A stretch of 64,000 bases of DNA, from NCBI RefSeq assembly GCF_018143015.1, contig NC_054746.1, positions 21,776,464 through 21,840,463 on the forward strand, in the 5' to 3' direction. Below are positions 12,923 through 24,500 of this stretch, piece after piece; the first letter of the stretch is position 1, and every line of letters starts with the position of its first letter. Below the pieces are notes generated by a model, which was not told where the DNA came from, searched no databases, and saw only the letters and a list, made by a program, of their open reading frames with translations. The position numbers were made by a program, and so were the translations under genes. Origin of the DNA: Lytechinus variegatus (taxonomy: Eukaryota; Echinodermata; Echinoidea; Temnopleuroida; Toxopneustidae).

Positions 12923-13395
12923 GGCGGTTTCAAACCGCCTCGATCACAAGAATCCCCGTTAAATTACGAGAACTTTTTAAGGCTAAAAAATACCCGTTAA
13001 TTATTCCTGCATTCACACCGCCCCGAAACACATCCTTCGGGATAAGTTCCCGAAGTTACGAGCATGCGCAGTGTGGTCTGATAAGCAGGCAAGGCGGGAG
13101 ATTCAAAATCTCTAGCCCAGCAGCCACCCACGCCGCCGCGCCCAACGACACGCTGGGATAAAAGTTCCCGTAATTTGCTTTCACATCGCCAAAATACCTG
13201 CGACCTTGGAAAAATCCCCACGAAAGTTCTCGTAATTTCGCCAAGTACCTACTATTTAGCGGGTATTTTCTTTCGGGGAGATTACGCGTAGTTTGCTTTC
13301 ACATTACCAAAATACCTGGTATTTTCTGATCGGGGTAAATTTCCCGATCAGAGAATACCTGGAACTGGCGAACTTCGAGGCGGTCTGAAACCACC
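12923..13395. mobile_element. MITE, 473 bp, flanked by TA
   Basis: GGCGGTTTCAAACCGCCTCG at the left and CGAGGCGGTCTGAAACCACC at the right are inverted repeats. TA flanks both sides (12921-12922, 13396-13397). The interior has repeated TTCCCG / TTCTCG.. AATTTCGC patches and is GC-richer than its surroundings. Confidence 0.65.
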
Positions 13396-13397
13396 TA

Positions 13398-15297
13398 CTG
13401 TAACTTTAATGGGTTTTATAGCCATACATGTATTTAACTTTAAGGAAACTTTTTTAAACTTTTGTGTGTGAACTTTTGCAGCTGAAAACATATGACAAGA
13501 GGTAGCTGTTTGCATGTGATGCCACAAAATATATATTCATATCTTTTTTTCTTTGACAGATTTTCTCAAAAAAAATCTTTGATATGTTTTTTTTTTTTTA
13601 GTTTTCTGTTTGAAGATGAAGTCATCAAGTTTGCTTGATGAAGAAATGTAACAGAGACTATGAGAGAAACATACTGTAACAATTATCTGAATTATAAATA
13701 GTGTTTTTCTACAAATTACAAAGCATGACTGTATTATCCCAGCTTTAGCTCGAGCTGCTGCTTGATCAGCATTACTCTGTGGATTCAAGGAATTAATCCT
13801 TCCAATTTTCCTCACTGGGTTCAAGTGCAGCACAATGTGGTGGATAAATTTCTCATTAAAAGAATAATTAAAGATTAAAATTCAAAATCCCTTTGCCATG
13901 CATGACATCAGAACTGCAAAATTCAAACCCTAAAATACAAAAGTTTTAATGTATTTTAAAGTAAAAATAGTTCCATATGTGAACTTCCCTTTAAGGCGTA
14001 CATGTGTTTATGTAATCATATCCTTCACTGTTTCATGTAGGTGTTGAAGGGGTAGTATGGCCAATTGGTGATGGAGATCCATAATGAACTAGACAGGATT
14101 TTTGTAAGGTTTCAGCCTTGTATGTATACAGTATAACTGACTGAGCTTTTGTACACAACCAAATTGAAGGCTTAATTTACATGTACCACATTGGTAATAT
14201 TATACTATTGCACGGTTATCCAACATATATTCATTTAACTATTAAAGTAAATAGATGTTGGGGCATTACAAGTAGGGCCTACTGGAAATGTGCACCATTT
14301 CTGCAGATATAGTTCCACCGAGGCATATTGCTCAGAGATTTAGCTTTTTTGCTTTCAGTAATTCTTTCCTCATTTTCATTGATGAACTTAGGAAAAAATT
14401 GACTATTTGTATCCTTGCTATTTTTGGCAAAATTCTTCTTTGTGCCAGTTCATATTTTGTTTTGGTAAAAGAGAGATGCTCTATTCAACGAGGCATAGCG
14501 AAGATGACACTCAATTCATCTTCGCCATGCCTTGTTGAATAGAGCAGCTTCACCATGCCTCATGCAAAATCTCTTAAAATTACACTTGTGCCTATTTGCC
14601 ATTTACTACCTTCTGTCTGTCTAAAAGTATCTATCTGTCTATCCAGGGAAGTAGGTCTAACTCCCACTTCCCTGGTCTATCTGTAAAATCTATCTATCTG
14701 TCTGTCTGTCCGTCTGCCCGTCCGTATGTCTGTCTGAAATTATACAAATTATAATAACAGCATAGATTGGTTATCTAGAACAGAAAAAATCACATTTTAT
14801 TTCATTGTCTGAAATGGGAAAAGTTATACTATAAATGATTGATAAAAAAGTCTAAGGTATTAAAAGTACATAAAAGTAATTATGATTATTTCTGTTGTAT
14901 ACCTCTGACGAAGTGACTTCTTGACCGATCATCAATCAATCATGTTCATCTTGATTAAAATCCCTGACCTTATGAATGTTTGCACTGTGCGTGTTGATAA
15001 ATCAACAGTGTCTAAGTCAGTTTGCTTGAAAGATTTAGCCTTGGCAGGGATAGCCTGAAGTAGACAACATAAAACAATAGGTTATTCATTTGAATTCATC
15101 ACCACTTGTTTCAAATCTTTGCTCTAGTCTGCATGTTCATGTGCTCAATGATTTAAGCAGGTTTTTTTATTTTTTGTTTTCTTGCTACATACACATACAT
15201 TCTATCAACAGGCAAATGTTTCTTGAATCTTTAAGTTTACTTGACACTTTGAAAACAATGAAATTTAATATTTCTCTGTGTTTTTTTTTTCTTATAG
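13398..15297. other. Non-coding region upstream of KLHDC3 coding exon 1
   Basis: Contains a 30-bp hairpin (14478-14545) and a TCTG/TCTA simple repeat at about 14612-14735. The non-coding 5' exon of KLHDC3 should lie in or left of this region. Confidence 0.4.
14478..14545 (+). repeat. 30-bp hairpin with 8-base loop
   Basis: Arms 14478-14507 and 14516-14545 pair over 30 positions with two mismatches, both of which become G-U pairs if the plus strand is transcribed. This size fits a miRNA precursor or a small foldback; no known miRNA was recognised. Confidence 0.55.
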
Positions 15298-15504
15298 AAT
15301 CCAATAAACAAGAAACAAACTGTGCAAGACTGGTAATCCTTTCTCATGTGATGGCACATTGGATTGTGCATACTGACGGTGGACCAAGAAGGGTTAACCA
15401 TGCAGCAGTTAGTGTAGGTGATCTCATCTACTCTTTTGGAGGTTATTGTACTGGAGGTGACTATGAGCACAGGAATCCGATTGATGCATTCGTATTTAGT
15501 GTTG
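15298..15504 (+). CDS. KLHDC3: KLHDC3 exon with 5' UTR (15298-15350) and coding exon 1
   Basis: Acceptor CTTATAG ends at 15297; donor GTAAGT starts at 15505. Coding begins at the ATG at 15351. The frame stays open upstream within the exon, but family alignment supports this Met. Encodes residues 1-51 and the first kelch strand set with SFGGYC. Confidence 0.93.
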
Positions 15505-18500
15505 GTAAGTCAACAACAAGTATCTCACTTATTTTCCTATTGTTTTAACATTAAAACTCTGTGTACACGTGCATTTTCAAAGTGTATTTGCATAAGATTT
15601 TACTTCTCAATGTATCTTTCACTGGCGGATCCAGGATCCAGGGTTTTTTTTTTGCATGTCGTATTTTTGTGGATGAAATGTCCTTGTATATTATTTTTTT
15701 TTGCTTGTCAAATTTTCCTTGGGAAAATGTTTGCCATCCCCTTTTGGAAAATCCTGGATCCGCCCCTGGGATCTTTGACAAATGAATCAATATTCTCTCT
15801 GTGATTCTTATATGTTAATATAGGAGACCTTCAGATTCAGATTAACATTTATTTGGTATAAGATAAAAATCAAGTTAACGTAGTACATAAAATACCAGGA
15901 TTGCTAAAAAAAAGTTAAAAACTTGTAAACAAGCAACCCTCGACATATGAAATGATGATATAGAATGAGAATACAATTACATGAGATACAAAAATATATA
16001 TATGAAGTAAATAACGCTAAAAATATAACAATAAAGTCATACAAAAACTTAAGAATTAACTAACATTAAAGAATTGTGTCAATTTATTTTCCAAACTGAA
16101 TATCCTATGATACTTTGACATGCCATGTTATGGTATGACATTAGTGAGTGATTCAATTTGACTTTGTTATAGATTTCTTTACTTTCATGGAAACATTTTC
16201 TCTGTGTTTGAGAAATATTGGAATCATGAATATTCTACCAACCCGTATTCATTTCTTCTTGTTTCCACAGGAAGATTAAAATGGTCCAAACTACCACACT
16301 CCAATGGTCCCAATGAATGTCCTAGACACATCCCTTTCCAGAGGTATGGGCATTCAGTGGTGGTTTACAATGATAAGGTATACCTCTGGGGTGGTCGTAA
16401 TGATACGTCGGGAGCAGATAATAAACTCTACAGCTTTGACACCAGTAAGTTGAATGTTTGAACCGATTATGATATGTGACTCTAAATTTTTTAAGATTAT
16501 CTTTGTAATCATCCTCAATCATCATTAAACTGTCACCACCATCATAATCATTACCATCATCATCTATCATCATAATTTATCATCATTATCATCATCATCA
16601 CCACCACTTGCACAGTGAAGATTTCAGATAACAAAATGGTGGCATTTAAAGATAAATATCAGTTGTGTTAACGATCTCAAAATGAGTTCGAACAGAATAT
16701 AATTAAAAAACCACCCAAGTGTTTGTATTCACAAATAAAAAAATATATGCCAAGTGGCTCTGGAAGAAATTGCGCAATTGCTAAGAAATGAGCAAAATAA
16801 GCACGGAATTCCATCAAATGTCGAATATTTTTCCAAGCAATATTAATACAGTGTCCCACACATGCTTTTCTATGTTATTGATCATCAGAATTATCAGTTT
16901 TGAGCTAAGATTTCATGATTTCACAAGATAAGTTTTCATTAATATATGGTAATATGGTGACAATTAGCCATGATTTTAAAGACTTTCTCATGAAATAATT
17001 GTTTGCTGCAGCTACTATCTTTTACCTTTAACAAACTAATTGGGAACCTCTGGGTTGTTAGAGCTCTTACACACAGGTGAGGTGACATATATGCTGCAGT
17101 ACCATCTTTGATATTTCATGGTGAATGATACTGTATATGTATGTACATGAAAAATACCCTCTAAAATAAAATTTTCATGTAATTTGCTACTGTGTGAAGG
17201 TGATTGTCCAATTAAATCTTATAGTTACTAATTTCATTTCATCATTTTTTTTTTACAGAAACCAGTCGATGGACCCTTGAGACGCCTACAGGTCAACTAC
17301 CTGATGCCACTGATGGCCATTCTGCATGTATAATTGGACACAGGATGTATGTCTTTGGTGGTTTCATAGACTTGGTATGTAAAACATGAACTGCTGTCAA
17401 CATATTTTGCATTTATTTTTTATATTGGGTTATAATTAGTTTATTCATTTTTTTTCAATTTTTTTTAAATCAACAGCAGAGTTTGCATAAGTTTAGCTTT
17501 GATTAAGTTGAATAATTGCCAAAGACACAACATTTTTCTGACAAGAATATCATACATGCATTATTGAATATGGAACAGATTTATGTGCTTCATACAGATT
17601 TCTAAGGGTCTAATTTCATTACAAAAATTTCCTGTTTGATTCTCGACCGCACTTCGGACTGCAAACTGCGGTCGCATACCCCATTTTTCGTTTGGAAAAT
17701 CTCAAACAACATTTCCAAACCCAGATAAACCCATCTTGGCCAGGTAATCCCCTTGTCTCAATTTCACCACCACGGGCCAGCTAAACGAGCGTTGAGCCAA
17801 GGACGAAATGATAAACAACAGCTGTGCTATTACGTAAGACTTGTCTGCCTGTAGAAGGATCTTCGGAATGAAATTATTGTATTTGATATTAATCACGTTT
17901 TCAAAGGCATATTACATTCAGACATCCAATACTAGTCCATTTTCAATTTCGAACGAAGAAAATCGACCTCGAAATAAGGAAAGTAAGCGGAATAAAAATT
18001 ACGGTATGCTTAGCATGGAAGGACCGCGATGCATCCCATATAGTTTCTGTCCGTCCAGCAAGAAAATATGGGATGCATGCCGTTCACTCGCGCAATGATA
18101 CAGTCTTAACGAAAGAAAGAAAGAAAGAAAGAAAGGAAGGAAGGAAGAGAGAGAGAGAAAGAAAGAAAGGAAGAAACAAGTTTCTATCAACACGTGTATA
18201 CATGGAACTCCATGCACTCACCAGAACTACACAGATTGCAATCCATCGTGTGTGGCCCCCTGCTGTGACCGTTGATGCTGGGGTGTATTATCTTCGGACC
18301 GAGGTCAAGAAACAGGTGTTTCTATACTTAAATTTCATGCTTGAGGGCAATAGGATTTGTAGTACTGGGAGAAGAGATTTGATGATAAGGGAAACTGGGG
18401 TATACTGCTCTTCAAAGCAAGATTTTCGTCATGTTATAGTTATAAATGTATGGGTGGGTGACACTCCATCATTGATTGTAAATTTGTTAACTAACAAAAG

Positions 18501-21500
18501 TATTCAGTGCCTTTTAACATGAAACTATCTATTTGATCTTATGATTAATTGTATCAAATTGTATTTTTTCTGTAGACTTCGATATTGATTGTGAAATTGA
18601 TATCTTTTATGATATTTGACACGCCCGCATGTTCTCTGGCCCTCTGTGTTCTATGGTACTACCAACTTAAATGTAATAGTCACCCAGTATTAATTTTTGA
18701 CATTTTTGCATTTTGATATAGATGGTGAATTCCAAAATAGTGATTTAATGTTTGGAAATTCATTTGAGAGAATGATACTGACAAACTGGTTATTTTATGG
18801 TTAAAGTGCTAAATATTGTATAATCTTTGTGTCTCATATTTGTATTGTATAAGATTTTGAAATGTATGACCTTAACTGGTCATGTATCATTTACTGGTTG
18901 TACTGGTAGTTTTGCTTTTTCGGTTTTTGTCTCGCCTGCATAGCAGAGCGAAACTATACATGTAGGCCCTGCTTTTCCGACGGCAGCATCAATATTGAAA
19001 GGTTAAGTTTTTGAAATGACACCATAACTAGGTATATGGACCTAGTTCATGAAATGTGTATATAAGGTCAATAAAGTATTACTGAACATACTGCCTGAGT
19101 TTCAGGTCACATGTCCAAGGTCCAAAGGTCATTTAGGGTCAATGAACTAAGGGGAATCAACATTGAAATTTGTAAGGTTAAGTTTTTTAAATGTTATAAT
19201 TTAGAAAGTATATGAACCTAGTTCATGAAACTTGGACATAAGGGTAATGAAGTATTACTGAACATCCTGCCTGATTTTCAGGTCACTTGACCAAAGTCAA
19301 AGATCATTTACATGTAGGGTCAATGAACTTTATCCATGGGGGTATTTTTTGAATTACCATCATAACTTTAAAAGTTTATGGGTCTAGTTCATAAAACTTA
19401 AACATAAGAATAATCAAGTATCACTGTACATTCCATGGGAGTTTCAGATTTCATGACCAAGGTCAAAGGTCATTAAAGATCAATGAACTTTGGCCATGTT
19501 GGGGGTATTTGTAGAATCACCATCATAACTCTGAAAGTTTATGGATCAAATAAATATTACTTGGAGATAAGTGCAATCAAGTATCATTAAGCATCCCTTG
19601 CAACTTCCAGGTCACATGACCATAGTCAAAGTCATTTAAGGTCAATGAACTTTGGCCATGTTTGGGGTAATTGTTGATTTGTAATCATAACTTTGGTACT
19701 TTATGGATATAGTTCATGAAATGTGGACATATGGTAATCAAGTATCACTGACAAGTCTCAGGTCACATGATCAAGGTCAAATGTAATTTAGGGTCAATGA
19801 GGTCAATTATATCATATATGAATGGTGCTTTTTGTGAATAATCATTTGATAGTAGTTTTCAAAGTCAGCACTGCTGCTCTATTGGATCGCAGAATTCAAA
19901 AAATGCGGGCGCTCCACTTGTTTATACATAGAGTATGATTCTATTTTGTCATGTAACATAATATCATGTTTAAATTTTACCTTTATGATTGTTTCTACAG
20001 CTTCAGAGTTACTCCAACCTCACATATGCTCTGGATTTCAGGGATATGAAGTGGACGTTATTACAACCAAGAGTATGTTTATTATATCTTATTCTATTTC
20101 AGCTTTTTTATGTTCCCTACATATAGCTTACAGTTTAATCTTATTAAATGCATGCATCATGTTGTAGCAATATAGATCCCCAATTGAATGCAGCTAAAAC
20201 TTGCCTACAAAGTTGAGATGTTAGCTTGGTATATTCCTTAACAATTTTCCATCTAATTCTCTGCAAAATGTTAAATATTTTCAAATAGTTGAATGTACAT
20301 GTAAGGACAAGTGATGAAAATACTGCATATTACACAGGAAGATTTGGGTCATCATAGTAGACGTAACTAGCATCATTTCATACATTGCTGTCCCTGTTAC
20401 AGAGATATGTACCACATTGGAGGGACTTTCATACTGCCACCCCAGTTAATGATCAGATCTTTGTGTTTGGAGGTCGTTCAGATCGATCAGGTCCTTGGTA
20501 TACTGGACAAGAATTCTACTGCAATGAGCTCAAAGTATTTGACATCAAGAACTGTGATTGGACCTCACCTAAAGCAACCGGTACACTACCCATCGGTAGG
20601 AGGAGCCATTCAACTGGTAAGTAACAGACAACAGTGTTGTTGTTATGTGAATGATACAAACTTGAGGGAAAAATTGAAATATATGTTGCATTGACAGTTT
20701 TTATGCCCCCACAAAGTCCGGAGGGGGCATTAAGCGTTGCCCCTGTCCGTCCGTCCCCCAAAGATCAAAGGTCACAGCTCATTAAATATGCGAATTGGTT
20801 CAAAGGTCTAAGTTATATTGGTTTCTGCACGATATTAAGTTTAATCATATTGAATGTATTTCTGATCGCATTAAGCGGGGGCATCTGTGTCCTTTGGACA
20901 CATCAAATTTCTAGTTCAAATCGGTTTGTAACTGAGGTATGCAACAAGTGTTTGCAATGAAGTCTATGTGAATGTGCATTAAAAAATGTCATAAAAGTGT
21001 GGTATTCTTCCTACTGGGAAACCAATCAATATTCTCACCCTTTATTTCCTTTCTCTTATGACAGTATTACATGACAATCATTTATGCGTGTTTGCTGGCT
21101 TCAACCACACCATTGACACACACTTCAACGATGTTCACAAGCTAGACCTGTCATCATTTGAATGGAAGAAGGTCCACTGTAGAGGAAAGGTTCCCTGTAA
21201 GAGAAGACGTCAGTGCTGTGTTATGCATGGAGATAGAATGATCATGTTTGGTGGAACTAGGTACTCTTTTGTTTTATGCTATACCAAGGGGTGGTTTCAC
21301 AAAGCTATGCATGTCTTATTGAACCATTTTAAACAGTCATATGAGATGTTCACTTGATATGATAACTTTTGAATGTGTTTCCTATTGTATCTTTGTGTAT
21401 GATCAGGACGTGATGCCTCAAGCAAACTAAGTTTTAACAGCCTAGGTGTTTGAAAGTGATTAAAAATGAATGTAACTCTGCTGTCCCCACTCCTTCACAC

Positions 21501-24500
21501 CCCCCCCCCCTCCTCCCTTAGAAAATGAAATTAACCGCTACAATTTTAAAAGCTATGTCAGGTTTTTGTCTCACCTGCGAAGCAAAGTGAGACTATAGGC
21601 GCCGCTTTTCCGACGGCGGCGGCGGCGGCGGCGGCGGCGTCAACATCAAATCTTAACCTGAGGTTAAGTTTTTGAAATGACATCATAACTTAGAAAGTAT
21701 ATGGACCTAGTTCATGAAACTTGGCCATAAGGTTAATCAAGTATTACTGAACATCCTATTAGAGTTTCATGTCACATGACCAAGGTCAAAGGTCATTTAG
21801 GGTCAATGAACTTAGACCATGTTGGAGGAATCAACATCGAAATCTTAACCTGTGGTTAAGTTTTTGAAATGTCATCATAACTTAGAAAATATATGGACCT
21901 AGTTCATGAAACTTGGACATAAGCTTAATCAAGTATCACTGAACATCCTGCATGAGTTTCACGTCACATGACCAAGGTCAAAGGTCATTTAGGGTCAATG
22001 AACTTTGGCCGAATTGGGGATATCTGTTGAATTCCCATCATAACTTTGAAAGTTTATGGATCTGATTCATGAAACTTGGACATAATAGTAATCAAGCATC
22101 ACTGAAAATTTTGTGCAAGTTTCAGGTCTCATGATTAAGGTCAAAGGTCATTAAGGGTCAATGAACTTTGGCCGAATCAGGGGTATCTGTTGAATTACCA
22201 TCATAACTTTGATAGTTTATTGGTCTAGTTCATTAAACTTGGACATTAGAGTAATCAAGTATCACTGAACATCCTGTGCACGTTTCAGGTCACATGACCA
22301 AGGTCAAAGGTCAATGAACTATGGCCGAATTGGGTGTATCTGTTGAATTACCATCATAACTTTGAAAGTTTATTGGTCTAGTTCATTAAACTTGGACATT
22401 AGAGTAATCAAGTATCACTGAACATCCTGTGCACGTTTCAGGTCACATGACCAAGGTCATGTAAGGTCAATGAACTTTGGCCATGTTGGGGTTTTTTGGT
22501 GAATCTCTGTAAGTTTATTGGTCTAGTTCATAAAAAGTGGACATAAGAGTAACCATGTATCACTGAACATCTTGTGCGAGTTAGAGTAGTATTCAAAGTC
22601 AGCACTGCTGCTATATTGAACCGCGTGATGCAGGTGAGACGGCCAGAGGCATTCCACTTGTTAATTTTATGTTTATGGCAGCCATCTCAAGTAGCTTTAG
22701 TCATTTTCTCCAATCATTACCTCTGTGCAACTTTAGCACATCATTATGACAATTTCACAAGAACAGGAAATAAAATGAAGAGGATGAAAAAAAATGGACA
22801 GTTCATTTTCTGGTTAAACATAAAATCGCTCAACAAGATTACTGTTGTTAAAATGCAGTTATGTAAATGCAATCTATTATTTCCTGTCATCCTGCCTTTT
22901 TTCTCAACAATCATTACAATGTTCATATGATATGATTTGATTACTTTCACAGTCCAAGAGAGAAAGCAAATCCTGGTGGTAGTATTGGAGAGAACCTCAT
23001 TGATCTTGCCGATCTTCATATTTTGGATTTTGGTGAGTGCATATCTGTGAAATCAATTTGAATGACATTGGCCCGTATTCTGAAGTCAAGTTTAACTTAG
23101 ACCATGGTCTAACTCTGTGCTAAAGTTATGGGAAGCCAAAAGTGTCAAAATTTTTATTAAGTTGTATGTTTCTTATGTTACTGTGCTCTTTCCTGATTCA
23201 TCAATGGTGAAGACAATCATCTATTTATACTTCCTAGACAATTATGAATGATTTGAGAGCCAAGTGAGCTGAAATATGATATCTCTACTGTTAGTGATTT
23301 ATGTAACAATTGGCTATCCATACATAAACCACAACTTTAAATCTGAGTTTAAGTTAAACCCAACTTCAGAATACGGGCCATTGTCTTTGTATCTTGATGC
23401 AAGATATAGTACCAGCATTTATAGAATTTTCTATACATGTATTGTATACATTTTTGTGGTTGGTATGGTGTATTTGCATTTTGAATATTTGAGCTGGATT
23501 GTTGCTGGTCTAAAGGAATTACAGGATTCAGTAATCAATGGTTTAACCATCTGGCCCTTATTCTATGAAGTCATTATCAATCATGATATCAGCTACTATT
23601 TTTGAGCTATTGAAATCTTGTTATTTGCTGATTAAACAAGAACCTTCTGTGCATTATCAACTCTTGGCAGTGTAATATAGACATTTCATTAAATGCCTGT
23701 CTAGTGTTTTGATAAGGGAATTATGACTTGTCCTATAAATGAATAGTCCAATACTGTTTCAGGTGATTTTTGTCTCACCTGCATAGCAGAATAGGTGCCA
23801 TTTTTCTGGCGGTGACAGTGGTGAGTCGTCAACGTTGAAATCTTAACCAAGGTCATGTTTTTGAAATGTCTTCATAACTTAGAAAGTATGTGGACCTACT
23901 TCATGAATTTGGGCATAAGGGTAATCAAGTATTTCTAAATATCCTTCCTGAGTTTCAGGTCACATGAACAAGGTCAAAGCTCATTCAGGGTCAATGAACT
24001 TAGTTCATCTTAGTTCATCTTAACCACAGTTAAGTTTTTGAAATATTGTCATAACTTTGAAATCTTATGGATCTAGTTCTTGAAACTTGGACATGAGGGT
24101 AATGGTGTAGTACTGAAGATCCTTCCTTAGTTTCAGGTCACATGACCAAGGTCAGGGTCATTTAGGATCAATGAACTATGACCATGTTGGGGGTATTTGT
24201 TGAATTGTCATAACTTTGAAAGTTTATGGATCTAGTTCATGAAACATAGACATACGGGTAGTCAAGTGTCACTGATTGTTTTGCACAAGTCACATGATCA
24301 GATCAAAGGTCATTTTTGGTCGATGTACATAGTATATCATTATCATATGAATGTTTTCTTTTGTGAATAGTTGTTCAATAGTAGTTTTCAAAGTCAGCAC
24401 TGCTGCTATATTGAATTGCATAATGCAGGTGAGGCTGCCAGAGGCATTCCACTTGTTACATTAAGTGCTTCAAGGCCAAGGGTGACTCAACATGTATCTA

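Noticed and set aside
15090-15350. Upstream in-frame Met at 15090 as KLHDC3 start
   Set aside because: A poly-T tract and CTTATAG acceptor at 15297 mark an intron end, and the family N-terminus aligns with Met at 15351.
18073-18522. 149-codon plus-strand frame in KLHDC3 intron 3
   Set aside because: It begins in a GAAA microsatellite and lies between good splice sites of KLHDC3; no motif.
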